Positions 6,158 through 14,468 of a DNA stretch of 16,555 nt are shown in pieces. The translations under genes and the position numbers were made by a program. The DNA is from Salinisphaera sp002433465 (lineage in GTDB: Bacteria > Pseudomonadota > Gammaproteobacteria > Nevskiales > Salinisphaeraceae): assembly GCF_040361435.1 (NCBI RefSeq), contig NZ_APNL01000032.1, forward strand, positions 1 through 16,555, read 5' to 3'. Numbering within the stretch: position 1 is the stretch's first letter; each line of letters starts with the position of its first letter. Under the pieces are notes generated by a model. It saw only the letters and a program-made list of their open reading frames with translations. It was not told the origin of the DNA and did not search any database.

Positions 6158-7804
6158 ATGAAACGCATACTCGCTATTCACGGCATGACCTGCGCGCACT
6201 GCGCCCAAAGGGTCGAGGACGCGCTCAATGCACTTCCTAGCGCAAGCGCTGTGGTGTCCTATGCCGAGCGCCGTGCCGAAGTCCAGATGGATGACGGCAC
6301 AGATGAAACCACGCTGATCGAAGCGGTACAGGCCCAAGGCTACGATGCCCGCAACTGGGACGACGAATCTTCGCTTGCCCAGTCTTCACGGGTCGCGGGA
6401 GAAGACGAAAACCGCCATATCGCGATCATTGGCAGTGGCAGCGGCGCGTTCGCGGCCGCCATCCGCGCCGTTGAGGCAGGGGCACGGGTGAGCATGATCG
6501 AGTCGGGCGACATCATTGGCGGCACCTGCGTCAATGTGGGCTGCGTGCCGTCCAAGATCCAGATTCGCGCCGCCGAACTGGCCCAGCACCAACGCCACAA
6601 CCCGTTTGACGGGTTGGCAGATTGCAAGCCAACGATCAATAGGCCACGCCTGCAGCGCCAGCAGCAGTCCCGGGTCGAAGAACTACGCGCGGCCAAGTAC
6701 CAGAAAATACTCGACGATAATCCATCGATTACGCTGCGCCGCGGGCGGGCCCACTTCGAAGATGCGCATACGCTAATTGTCACGGCACATGACGGGTCCG
6801 AAGATCGTTTGGTGGCCGATCGCATTCTGATCGCTACCGGGGCTTCCCCAACGATCCCACCGATACCGGGCCTGGCCGACACGCCGTATTGGACGTCCGA
6901 TGAGGCGGTTTTCAGTCCGGACACGCCTGAGCACATCATCGTCATCGGCGCCTCTGTCGTTGCCGTTGAACAGGCTCAAGCGTTCCGCCGTTTGGGTTCG
7001 AAGGTCACAGTCCTGGCCCGCAGTACGCTGCTATCCAGCGAAGACCCCGCGCTCGGCGAGGGCCTTGCCGCGGCCTTCCGCGCCGAAGGAATCGACGTAC
7101 GCCAGCACAGCCAGGCGCGTGCCGTACATTTTGCGGCAGGGCAATTCACGCTCGACACCGACGACGGCCCGATCCAGGGCGGCCGGCTGCTGGTGGCAAC
7201 GGGCCGCTCCCCGAACACCCGCGATTTGGCACTAGACAAGAGCGGGGTGGTGACCGATGAACGCGGTGCGATCAGGGTTGATGCCTCGCTATGTACCAGC
7301 GCCGAGCATATCTATGCCACTGGCGATTGTACGACGCTGCCCCAGTTCGTCTATGTGGCCGCCGCCGGCGGCACCCGCGCGGCCGTCAACATGACCGGCG
7401 GTCGAGCGCGGCTGGCTCTGTCCGCCATGCCGGCAGTGATCTTCACCGATCCGCAGATCGCGACGGTGGGGTTGGATGAACGCCAAGCCCAAGCGCGCGG
7501 CCTCGAGATCGAGACCCGTTCTTTAGGGTTGGAACATGTACCACGTGCGCTTGCCAACTTCGAGACCCGCGGATTCGTCAAGCTGGTTGCCGAGGCGGCC
7601 AGCCATCGTCTACTCGGAGCTCAAATCTTGGCTCCCGAAGCCGGCGAGATGATTCAGGCCGCTGTATTGGCCGTCCACCACGGCATGACCGTTGAAGCCT
7701 TGGGCGATCTGTTGTTTCCTTATCTGGTTCACGTGGAAGCGCTCAAGCTCTGTGCCCAGACTTTTACCAAAGATGTCGAGCAGCTGTCCTGCTGTGCTGG
7801 GTGA
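6158..7804 (+). CDS. merA: Mercuric reductase MerA
   Basis: This cytoplasmic NADPH-dependent flavoenzyme reduces Hg(II) to volatile Hg(0). At 548 residues it is close to Tn501 MerA (561). In order it has an NmerA metal-binding domain (HGMTCAHC, Cys12/Cys15), an acidic linker at about 65-86, the FAD site (IIGSGSGAFAAA, 90-101), the redox-active disulfide GGTCVNVGCVPSK (Cys124/Cys129), the NADPH-binding glycine motif (VIGASVVAVE), the second FAD motif (IYATGDCT) and the dimerisation domain. The C-terminal mercury-shuttling pair is intact (LSCCAG, Cys545/Cys546). It lies 22 nt after merF with a weak binding site (CGGAAC). It is the last gene of the operon; no merB, merD or merE is seen. Confidence 0.98.
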   Translation: MKRILAIHGMTCAHCAQRVEDALNALPSASAVVSYAERRAEVQMDDGTDETTLIEAVQAQGYDARNWDDESSLAQSSRVAGEDENRHIAIIGSGSGAFAAAIRAVEAGARVSMIESGDIIGGTCVNVGCVPSKIQIRAAELAQHQRHNPFDGLADCKPTINRPRLQRQQQSRVEELRAAKYQKILDDNPSITLRRGRAHFEDAHTLIVTAHDGSEDRLVADRILIATGASPTIPPIPGLADTPYWTSDEAVFSPDTPEHIIVIGASVVAVEQAQAFRRLGSKVTVLARSTLLSSEDPALGEGLAAAFRAEGIDVRQHSQARAVHFAAGQFTLDTDDGPIQGGRLLVATGRSPNTRDLALDKSGVVTDERGAIRVDASLCTSAEHIYATGDCTTLPQFVYVAAAGGTRAAVNMTGGRARLALSAMPAVIFTDPQIATVGLDERQAQARGLEIETRSLGLEHVPRALANFETRGFVKLVAEAASHRLLGAQILAPEAGEMIQAAVLAVHHGMTVEALGDLLFPYLVHVEALKLCAQTFTKDVEQLSCCAG

Positions 7805-7920
7805 GTGCCGCCGTTAGCGATCGGTTGATCGATGATCGAGCCGTTTTCGTCTACCTCTTTCAGTTCGGCGCGGGGCGAGCTCGCAGCGCTGGATTCGCGG
7901 TCGAGTCTTGGGTATTTAGC

Positions 7921-7979
7921 GTGACCCGATGCCTTTGGTTGGGGCACCACCCAATACAGACTTGCAAAGAGCGGGTCAC
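7921..7979. repeat. Nested inverted repeats between convergent merA and ynfA
   Basis: An outer perfect 8-bp inverted repeat, GTGACCCG (7921-7928) and CGGGTCAC (7972-7979), encloses an inner 5-bp stem, TTGGG (7939-7943) and CCCAA (7950-7954), with a 6-nt loop. It lies 116 nt after merA and 38 nt after the end of the convergent ynfA. No U-run follows on either strand, so a bidirectional terminator or attenuator is only a possibility; a decayed mobile-element end is another. Confidence 0.4.
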
Positions 7980-8016
7980 CTAGTTTGCCCTGATGTATGC
8001 GATGCGAGCACAAGCT

Positions 8017-8343
8017 TCACGTCGTATGCGGGGCCCACAGAATGATCGCTGCGCCGGCAAGACAAACCACTCCGCCCAGGGCATCCCAGGCGTCTGGCGC
8101 GTGCCCTTCTATAGCCCACATCCAAAGGATTGAAGCGACTATATATAAGCCTCCATAGGCAGCGTAAGCGCGTCCTGCTTGATCAGCGGGGCTGAGCGTT
8201 AATAACCAAGCGAACGCCACCAGTGAAACCATGCCCGGAAAAAGCCATAGCGCACTATTCCCCGATCGGAGCCAAGACCAGAACGCGAAGCAGCCGGCGA
8301 TCTCAGCAAGCGCAGCGCAGGTATAGACCACAAGTGTCGGCAT
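8017..8343 (-). CDS. ynfA: YnfA/UPF0060-family small membrane protein
   Basis: This is a 108-residue inner-membrane protein with four predicted helices. Family signatures include the start MPTLVVYTCAALAEIAGCFA, FWSWLRSG, AGRAYAAYGGLYIVASILW, and PDAWDALGG followed by a last helix. YnfA belongs with the small multidrug-resistance-like drug/metabolite transporters, and its physiological substrate is poorly defined. The start is ATG at 8343, which gives the family's normal length and N-terminus; an upstream GTG at 8409 would add 22 atypical residues. No strong binding site is seen. It is convergent to merA. Genes of this family are often seen next to metal-resistance operons, so it may be cargo of the same island. 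Confidence 0.9.
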   Translation of the reverse strand: MPTLVVYTCAALAEIAGCFAFWSWLRSGNSALWLFPGMVSLVAFAWLLTLSPADQAGRAYAAYGGLYIVASILWMWAIEGHAPDAWDALGGVVCLAGAAIILWAPHTT

Positions 8344-8582
8344 GAGTGACCAGCAGATTTGCTTTTGGCGATGCAGTTTAACGCGAGCAAACCAGCACTG
8401 AGCGTTCACGAACTAGGCTGAACTGGGAACTGTTCGAATCCCGAAAGCGTGTTAGTTCGATGCGTGTGCGATAACAGCGCATTAGTGAGTTCGGAAGCTC
8501 CGAGAGCGTCTGCTTTGGCGGATAGCGGGCTATGGAACCCCGCGTGTCTTCGCCTCGACACCGCTCATCCGTTGCTCGCCGC

Positions 8583-8711
8583 GCATTGCGCCTGAGCCTC
8601 CTCTCGCTCGCGGGTATTCCGCCGCTTGCCGGTCTCGTCGGCAAACTCGCGCTGTTCGTCACCGCGATTGAATCCGGCTACGCTTGGCTGGTGCTGGTGC
8701 TGGTGCTGGTG
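8583..8711 (+). pseudogene. Orphan fragment resembling NuoN / antiporter-like subunit
   Basis: In one + frame the translation contains LSLLSLAGIPPLAGLVGK followed by a short hydrophobic helix, closely matching the conserved core of the proton-antiporter-like subunits of NADH:quinone oxidoreductase (best fit NuoN; MrpD or HyfB possible). Only about 43 residues of a protein of roughly 480 are present. The frame continues past the repeat at 8688-8711 into unrelated sequence and runs antisense into the end of the phosphoethanolamine transferase gene. There is no neighbouring nuo gene. The rest of the 8344-8800 stretch (8344-8582 and 8712-8800) shows nothing I can support. Confidence 0.55.
8688..8711 (+). 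repeat. Hexanucleotide tandem repeat (CTGGTG)x4
   Basis: Four exact copies of CTGGTG encode Leu-Val repeats. They sit exactly where the NuoN-like frame stops matching its family, so slippage or recombination here may have helped break the gene. Confidence 0.85.
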
Positions 8712-8800
8712 CGTCGTGCGATCGAGGGTCGCCTACGGCCCGTCGATGTGGAACAGGCCCTGGCGGTGAGCCGGCGCACGGACTGGATGGCTGAATGGCA

Positions 8801-10495
8801 CTACTGGTTTAGGGCGCCAAGACCATCTTCCCGGTTCGCGGCTCGGCACTGACCAAATATATCGGCGTCTGGCTTGTAGACCGACGTCCGCACCGCGAAC
8901 AATCCAAGCACCGAATCGAACAGATTGTCTTGTGAGTAGGGATTGTCGGCAATCCGGGTGAGGCAGCTGCGATCAAAGCCGAACCCCGACGACAACCAAG
9001 CTAATGCAGGAATGTGGGTCTGCACCGCCGGTGCGAGCGCGTAGGGAAAGCCGTGCAGGTAGAGCCCGTTCTCGCCCAGCGACTCGCCGTGATCGGAGAG
9101 ATACAGCAACGCGGTGGCGTCCTGGTTCTGCCGCGCATCCTGTTCCAGCAGGCCGATGATTTGGTCGAGCACGTGGTCGGTATAGACAATCGTGTTGTCG
9201 TAGGCGTTGATGATCGCCTGCCGATCGCAGTCCTGCGGCAGGTTGCTTGAACACACGGGTGTGAATCGCTCGAAGCGGTTCGGGTAGCGCTCGTAGTATT
9301 CCGGGCCGTGGCTGCCTTGCTGGTGCAGCACGACAAGCAGATCGCCCTTGGCGGCATCGATCCGGTCCTGCAATCCCTGCAGCAGGATCTCGTCGTGGCA
9401 TTCACCGTCGCCGCACAACGCGGGGTCGTCCGCGTTGGACACATCCTCGCTGGGGACACGGGCACAGACGCCCTTGCAGCCGGAGTTGTTGTCACGCCAG
9501 AGCACCTCCACGCCGGCATGGGCGAGGACATCAAGCAGGCCTTCGGTATGGCGGGCCTCGTACTCGTCGTAATCGCCTCGATCGAGCCGCGAAAACATGC
9601 ACGGCACCGACACCGACGTCGACGTACCGCAGGAGGAGAATTTCGGGAAGTTGACCAGATCGCGCTTCGCGAGCCGCGGATTGGTGTTCCGCGCGTAGCC
9701 ATTAAGCGAGAAGTTGGCGGCACGCGCGGTTTCGCCGATCACCAGCACGACGACCCGGCGCGACGTTCCGACCGGGCGTTGCTGATGGGCGTCGCGACCG
9801 AGCGGCGCCACCGGCGTGTTGGCCGCTTCGGCGGTCTGCATCGCCGTATCCACCGCGGCATAGAGCGGATAGCTCGGATTGATCAGATAGCGCAGCTCAC
9901 GATGCTCGCGCAGAACCAGCGAGAAGTCCTTGTAGTGCGCGTAGACGCTGACACCCAACACGCCCACCGCGAGCGTCACGGTGAGCGCGCGAATGCCCAG
10001 CTCGCGCCAGAACGGTCGATAGCGGATGCGCCATGCCAAAACAACAAGCGACGGCAGGACTGCGGTCAGCAGCAGATGGCCGATCAGCCGCGCGCTGAGC
10101 AGGCCCGATGCCTCGCCGCTGTCGGTCTCGAGCACGTTGTGGATCATCGTGTCGTCGATGACCACGCCGTAGACGTTCATGAAATAACTGGCGAGCGAGG
10201 CGATGAACAGCAACACGACAATCGCCGGCTTGAACAGATAACGCAGGCCGAACAACGATACCAGCAGCACGAAGAAAGCGAGCATGGCCGCCGCCAGCGA
10301 CAGGCCGAAACCCAGATTGCGTGCCATGCCGATATCGGCTGCCGCGATCACCGCTTTCCAGAACGCGGTATTCAGAAAGATCGCCAGAAACGCCGCCACC
10401 GCGAGCGTCAGCCCCGCAGTACCGCTTTCCGGGCGCGGCAACGCATGCAGAAAACGACGCAGGCGTGAAGAGGATTCTGGCGTGGTCGACGACAT
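8801..10495 (-). CDS. eptA: Phosphoethanolamine transferase, EptA/MCR-type
   Basis: This inner-membrane enzyme transfers phosphoethanolamine from phosphatidylethanolamine to lipid A, lowering its negative charge and the binding of polymyxins. It has 564 residues from the ATG at 10495: five N-terminal helices (about 25-200), then a periplasmic alkaline-phosphatase-fold domain. Zinc and catalytic residues are intact: Glu255 (VIGETARAANF), nucleophile Thr291 (SSCGTSTSVSVPC), Asp468-His469 (LSDHGESLGENG), His396 (GSHGPEYY) and His481 (LYLHGFP). Several paired Cys fit the family's disulfides. A TTG at 10534 is an alternative start; neither start has a well-spaced binding site. It follows the sensor kinase by 123 nt and is probably controlled by that two-component system. 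Whether it is chromosomal EptA or nearer to mobile MCR types cannot be decided here. Confidence 0.93.
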   Translation of the reverse strand: MSSTTPESSSRLRRFLHALPRPESGTAGLTLAVAAFLAIFLNTAFWKAVIAAADIGMARNLGFGLSLAAAMLAFFVLLVSLFGLRYLFKPAIVVLLFIASLASYFMNVYGVVIDDTMIHNVLETDSGEASGLLSARLIGHLLLTAVLPSLVVLAWRIRYRPFWRELGIRALTVTLAVGVLGVSVYAHYKDFSLVLREHRELRYLINPSYPLYAAVDTAMQTAEAANTPVAPLGRDAHQQRPVGTSRRVVVLVIGETARAANFSLNGYARNTNPRLAKRDLVNFPKFSSCGTSTSVSVPCMFSRLDRGDYDEYEARHTEGLLDVLAHAGVEVLWRDNNSGCKGVCARVPSEDVSNADDPALCGDGECHDEILLQGLQDRIDAAKGDLLVVLHQQGSHGPEYYERYPNRFERFTPVCSSNLPQDCDRQAIINAYDNTIVYTDHVLDQIIGLLEQDARQNQDATALLYLSDHGESLGENGLYLHGFPYALAPAVQTHIPALAWLSSGFGFDRSCLTRIADNPYSQDNLFDSVLGLFAVRTSVYKPDADIFGQCRAANREDGLGALNQ

Positions 10496-10618
10496 GGGCA
10501 GCGTGCTCGCGAGCGGATGGACCTGGAAGGCCAATCCTTGCGCGCGCGCCGTGTGCCGCCCGTCCTGCTGTCGTGGGTATTGCGTTAGATCGGGCGGATC
10601 GCTGCCTGAAACGCCCGA

Positions 10619-11905
10619 CTAGTGGAAACGCAGATCGAAACGGGTGCCGGTACCGAGCGTGCTGCTGACATCGACCGTCCAGCCAAAGCGCTCACTGATG
10701 CGCTTGACCAGATACAGACCCAACCCCTGGCCCCGGCTGTGGGCACCGCGAAAACGCCGGTCGAACAGCCGCGACAAGGCAGCCGGCGCGATGCCTTTGC
10801 CGTGATCGCGAATCGTCAGGCAGCCGCGATCCAGCACGATATCGATCCGCGCCGTGCCGCCATGCTCGATGGCATTGCGCAGCAGGTTGTTGACCACCGA
10901 CAACAACATGCTCGCCGGCGCCGACACCTCGGCTTCGCCGCGCGCGTCGAACACGATCTCGGGGCACGGCTGAGCAGCGCCGGCAAACATCTCCTGCTGC
11001 ATGGCAATCGCTTCGCGCACCACCGGGCTGACCGGCGTAATACAACGCTCGTCGGTCTCTTCGCGGGCAAACAGCAGCAGCGACTCGATCAGCTCGTGCA
11101 TGCGCGCAGTGGCCGAGCGCGCCCGCATCAGGCGCGTGCGCGACTTGGTCGACAGGCTCTCGTCGGCAGCCATCAGATCGATGGAACTGATCGCGGTGGC
11201 CAGCGGCGTGCGCAGTTCGTGGCTGGCGTCCTCGGTAAACGCCTGCTCACGGGCGACGAACGCGTCGAAGCGATCCAGCACGCTGTCGAACGCCTCGACA
11301 ATTACGTCGAGCTGGCGATCGCCGGTGGCGATACGCAGCTGCGGGCGTTGCTGGCCCGGCACCACCTGCGAGACGCGTTCGGCCAGGCCGCGCACCGGCC
11401 GCATCACCAGCTGCGACAGCCACAACGCCAGCGTCACCGCCAGAAACAGGGCGCCGAGCCCGACCACCCAGGCCACACCGATCAGCTCTTTTTCCAGCCG
11501 TTCGACCGGGGTTAGATCGAGCAGCAGGTACAGACTCTTGTCGCCGATATCGCGGCGCGTGGCGCCGTACTCGTACTCGGCATCCGGCACTTCGACCTCG
11601 TGCGAGCGCCCGTCCGGCAGATGCGCCAGCGATGGCGGCAGGCTGGCCGTGTCGCCGCGCGGCACGACAAACACCTGCAGCCCGGGCTCGGTGACCTGCA
11701 GCAGCGCCGGGTCGCGCTCGTACAGGGCCGCTATCCGGTCCATATCGCGCGACAGCTCGCCGTGGATCATGTCGTCCTCGAGCACGTCGAGGAACTCGGA
11801 TACGGCATAGACAAAACCGCCGAGCACCACGAACACCAGCGCCAGCATGGCGAGCAGAAAACGCGGCCGTAGCCCCAGCCGTGGCAGCAGCCTAGAGCGA
11901 CTCAT
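10619..11905 (-). CDS. Two-component sensor histidine kinase, PmrB-like
   Basis: This is a 428-residue membrane kinase. Helix 1 is at about 17-39, a periplasmic sensor of about 100 residues is rich in Glu/Asp (EVEVPDAEYEYG at 103-114), and helix 2 is at about 142-164 followed by a HAMP-like linker. The phosphoacceptor His229 is in DASHELRTPLA. The ATP-binding domain has the N box (NNLLRNAIEHGG, Asn344), G1 (IRDHGKGI) and G2 (GQGLGLYLVKRI). All motifs are intact. Its ATG lies within the end of the response regulator gene (14-nt overlap), so the two are translationally coupled. Its place before eptA suggests a PmrB-type role in sensing cations or envelope stress, with the acidic sensor as a possible cation site; this is inference. 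Other OmpR-partner kinases of this size could look the same. Confidence 0.92.
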   Translation of the reverse strand: MSRSRLLPRLGLRPRFLLAMLALVFVVLGGFVYAVSEFLDVLEDDMIHGELSRDMDRIAALYERDPALLQVTEPGLQVFVVPRGDTASLPPSLAHLPDGRSHEVEVPDAEYEYGATRRDIGDKSLYLLLDLTPVERLEKELIGVAWVVGLGALFLAVTLALWLSQLVMRPVRGLAERVSQVVPGQQRPQLRIATGDRQLDVIVEAFDSVLDRFDAFVAREQAFTEDASHELRTPLATAISSIDLMAADESLSTKSRTRLMRARSATARMHELIESLLLFAREETDERCITPVSPVVREAIAMQQEMFAGAAQPCPEIVFDARGEAEVSAPASMLLSVVNNLLRNAIEHGGTARIDIVLDRGCLTIRDHGKGIAPAALSRLFDRRFRGAHSRGQGLGLYLVKRISERFGWTVDVSSTLGTGTRFDLRFH

Positions 11906-12572
11906 CGTCCGCCAGCCGGTAGCCGATCCCGTGCACGGTCTTGAGCAGCTTGATGGGAAACGGCTTGTCGATGATGCCCCGCAGCTGGTGGATATGGCCG
12001 CGCAGCGCGGCCTCGCTGTCGGGCGGGTCGTCGCCCCAGATGGCGCGCTCCACGGTGGCGGTCCGCACCACCGCAGGCGATGCGCGCATGAGCAGTTCCA
12101 GCATGCGCATCCCGGTCGGGGTCAGCGTCAGCCGCCGCCCGCCGCGGCGCACGATCAGGGTACGCAGATCGAAGATCAGATCCGAAACCACCAGATGATC
12201 GGTCGCGCCAGCCGCGCGGCGCACCAGCGCCTTGAGCCGCATATGCAGCTCCTGCAACGAAAACGGCTTGGTCAGATAGTCGTCGGCCCCGGTCTCGAAG
12301 CCGGTCAGGCGATCGCGCAGGGTATCGCGGGCGGTGAGCATCAGGATCGGCACGTTGTTGCCGGCATCCAGGCGCAGCCGCTCGCACAGCGACAGCCCGT
12401 CGAGGCCGGGCAGGCTCAGATCCAGAACCAGCACATCGTAGTTGTTGACCGCCGCGAGATGCAGGCCGGTCAGGCCATCGCCGGCATAATCGACGATATC
12501 GCCCTGCTCTTCACAGTATTCGCCGATATTGGCTGCCAGATCGTCGTTGTCTTCCACGATCAGGATATACAT
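11892..12572 (-). CDS. OmpR-family response regulator, PmrA-like
   Basis: This is a 226-residue DNA-binding response regulator. The receiver domain spans residues 1-118 with an acidic pocket (VEDND), phosphoacceptor Asp51 (VLDLSLPGLDG), Thr80 and Lys102 (YLTKPFS). The C-terminal winged helix spans about 130-222 (LTLTPTGMRMLELL, then HIHQLRGIIDK and VHGIGYRL). The start is ATG at 12572, supported by GGAG (12585-12582 on this strand) 9 nt upstream; an in-frame GTG at 12602 has no better support. It starts 4 nt after the stop of the ArnT-like gene and overlaps the kinase gene. It probably controls this operon including eptA. I found no clear PmrA-box repeat upstream of the first gene, so the binding site is unknown. 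Confidence 0.93.
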   Translation of the reverse strand: MYILIVEDNDDLAANIGEYCEEQGDIVDYAGDGLTGLHLAAVNNYDVLVLDLSLPGLDGLSLCERLRLDAGNNVPILMLTARDTLRDRLTGFETGADDYLTKPFSLQELHMRLKALVRRAAGATDHLVVSDLIFDLRTLIVRRGGRRLTLTPTGMRMLELLMRASPAVVRTATVERAIWGDDPPDSEAALRGHIHQLRGIIDKPFPIKLLKTVHGIGYRLADDESL

Positions 12573-12576
12573 GACG

Positions 12577-14172
12577 TCAGGCTCCAGCGTTCTGGGGAGC
12601 ACGGCAAGCCGTGCCGGGCGGCAGGCGGGTCGCCGCGAATTCGGAATGGTTATCGGCCAGCAGGGGCACGAACGCCAACCACTCGGCCAGTTCGCGCCGT
12701 CGCTCCCGCGGATAGATCAGCAGGACCGCCGCGTTTTGTCGACCAATCCAGGCGCAGATCGCATCGATTGCTTCGGCGCCCTTCACCGGGCGGTCGAGAT
12801 AATAAGAGTAATGGGCCGCATCGATATCCCAGACCGCGACCGGCATACCGGGATCGACACGCGGCGACAGCGCCTGGACGAAAGTCAGCTCCTCGTAGCG
12901 CGCGCTGCTCCACAGGCTGGGCACCGCGCCACCCTGGAACAATCCCACGGCAAAGGCCGCCGCCACCAGCGCTGCAGCAGCCGGCGTCCGGCGTCGACGC
13001 AGCGCCCATCCGGCACCACCGACAAGCAACAGCCCGGCTACAGCCACCAGCAGCGCAGACGGCCCGGCTTCATAGACCAGCCAGACGAGCGCCACGCCAA
13101 CCACTGCGATCACGAGCCCGACACATACCCGCGCCCAGGCGACCCGCGTGATCGCCGCCGCCAACAACAGCATCGCCGGCGCCAGCCAGGGCAGCATGTA
13201 GATCTCGCGATACTGCGGGCCGAGCGCAAACGCCAGCATCGCAAACACGATCGTGAACGCGAGCAGCCCGGCCGCGCCGCGCCGATCGCGCCAGGCAATC
13301 AATGCCGCTGCCGGCAACAACAACGCCCACGGCAGCCAGAGCATCGGTGCGCGCAGAAAATAGAACGGCGTAAATAGCCGCAACGGATCGATGGTGAGCA
13401 ACGCGCCGGAAAGCTGCGAGTCGCCCAGCGTCTGGCCGCCGATCGCCTGGCGCAGCAGCAGATACCACGGCACGACCAGCACGAGGACGATCAACAGACC
13501 GCGCACGGGACGCAGTCGCCGCCAGAGATCGACCGCGCGCTCATCGCTCAGAACCGCGTGCAGGCCGAGGCCGAGCAGCAGGATGAGCGGCGCCTGCGGC
13601 CCCTTGGTCAGGGTCGCGAGACCCACCAGCAGCCAGAGCGCCCAGGCCCATCGTGCCTGCAGGGCCGCGCTCGCCTGACGGCTACCGACCCAGGCCGCGA
13701 GCACGGCCGTGGTCCAGAACGCATAGAGCATGTCGGGCCGCGCGTTGTGGCCGTACTTAAAGGCCGCCAATGAGGCCACGCACAGCAGGCCCGCCAGCAG
13801 GCCGGTTCGACGATCGAACAGGCGCGTGCCGATCCAGAGCGCGAGCAACGCCACGCCCATCACGGCGAATACCGACGGCGCACGTGCAATACCGGCGCCG
13901 ACATGGTCCTGACCGGCAAGCGTTGCCGCACCGGCCACCAGCCAGTAGCTCAGCGGCGGCTTGGTCAGCCGGTATTCACCGTTCAGGCGCGGCACCAGCC
14001 AATCGCCACTTTCGAGCATGTTCTCGGCGGTCTGGGCGACATAGATCTCGTGGCTTTCCAACGGGATATCGCTCATGCCTCGGCCGGCCACGGCCAGTGC
14101 GAGCAGCGCAATGACGACCACCGCCAGCCATGCCGCCGGCGCTCCAGCCGGCAATCGCATCCCCACGCTCAT
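12577..14172 (-). CDS. ArnT-like membrane glycosyltransferase (PMT_2 / GT-C fold)
   Basis: This is a 531-residue polytopic inner-membrane protein with about 11-12 hydrophobic helices. The N-terminal first loop has the GT-C signature, with acidic residues (IPLESHEIYVAQTAENM) followed by GDWLVPRLNGEYRLTKPPL, closely matching the GDWL-PRLNG-KPPL motif of ArnT and other lipid-linked-sugar transferases. ArnT moves aminoarabinose from undecaprenyl phosphate to lipid A; here the sugar is unknown. The start is ATG at 14172, forming an ATGA overlap with the stop of the LAB_N gene. The open frame extends further upstream, but that part overlaps the LAB_N gene in another frame and is not real. It follows a GT2 polyprenyl-phosphate glycosyltransferase, the expected donor maker. 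Confidence 0.88.
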   Translation of the reverse strand: MSVGMRLPAGAPAAWLAVVVIALLALAVAGRGMSDIPLESHEIYVAQTAENMLESGDWLVPRLNGEYRLTKPPLSYWLVAGAATLAGQDHVGAGIARAPSVFAVMGVALLALWIGTRLFDRRTGLLAGLLCVASLAAFKYGHNARPDMLYAFWTTAVLAAWVGSRQASAALQARWAWALWLLVGLATLTKGPQAPLILLLGLGLHAVLSDERAVDLWRRLRPVRGLLIVLVLVVPWYLLLRQAIGGQTLGDSQLSGALLTIDPLRLFTPFYFLRAPMLWLPWALLLPAAALIAWRDRRGAAGLLAFTIVFAMLAFALGPQYREIYMLPWLAPAMLLLAAAITRVAWARVCVGLVIAVVGVALVWLVYEAGPSALLVAVAGLLLVGGAGWALRRRRTPAAAALVAAAFAVGLFQGGAVPSLWSSARYEELTFVQALSPRVDPGMPVAVWDIDAAHYSYYLDRPVKGAEAIDAICAWIGRQNAAVLLIYPRERRRELAEWLAFVPLLADNHSEFAATRLPPGTACRAPQNAGA

Positions 14173-14468
14173 GTCCCGGCCGGCGACGATTCGGCCCGCC
14201 CCGCGCGAATGAGATAGAGATTGCGGGCATAGATGAACACGCCCGTGCTCTGCCCGAGAATGAACACCGGGTCGGCGCGATAGATCGCGTAGGTGAGCAG
14301 GGTGATCCCGCCGGCGATGCTCAGATACCAGAACGCGACCGGAATATGGCTCTGGCGACGCCGTTCGCTGGCAATCCACTGCACCAGGAACCGGGCCGAA
14401 AACAGGGCCTGGCCGACGAGCCCCAGCCCGATCCACACGATGTCCTGGGTCTGTAGCGCGTCAAACAT
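14169..14468 (-). CDS. LAB_N (lipid A biosynthesis N-terminal domain) small membrane protein
   Basis: This is a 99-residue protein with three hydrophobic helices. The LAB_N domain (PF07578) signature is clear: IGLGLVGQALFSARFLVQWI, SERRRQSHIPVAFWYLSI and GGITLLTYAIYRADPVFILGQS, ending in IYARNLYLI. Such proteins usually accompany GT2 and ArnT-like genes and are thought to help handle or flip the lipid-linked sugar; the exact role is not settled. Two adjacent ATG codons (14471 and 14468) follow GAGG; 14468 gives the better 6-nt spacing. The gene overlaps the end of the GT2 gene by 8 nt and the start of the ArnT-like gene by 4 nt, so all three are translationally linked. Confidence 0.9.
   Translation of the reverse strand: MFDALQTQDIVWIGLGLVGQALFSARFLVQWIASERRRQSHIPVAFWYLSIAGGITLLTYAIYRADPVFILGQSTGVFIYARNLYLIRAGRAESSPAGT

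Noticed and set aside
8430..8448. GTTCGAATCCC, as in a tRNA T-arm, suggesting a tRNA 3' end or attachment site
   Set aside because: The flanking bases do not form the 5-bp T stem, and no acceptor stem or CCA follows. A chance match to the short loop consensus is likely.
9308..10468. 386-codon + strand frame inside eptA
   Set aside because: It is the antisense shadow of eptA: rich in Gln, Arg and His with no domain, while the minus strand has every catalytic motif of the transferase.
11847..13151. 434-codon + strand frame
   Set aside because: It is antisense to the response regulator and ArnT-like genes, with low-complexity Pro/Arg/Gln composition and no recognisable motif.
14173..14436. 88-codon N-terminal extension of the ArnT-like frame
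   Set aside because: It overlaps almost all of the LAB_N gene in another frame, is Arg/Pro-rich as shadow frames are, and the ATGA junction at 14172-14169 gives a clear start.
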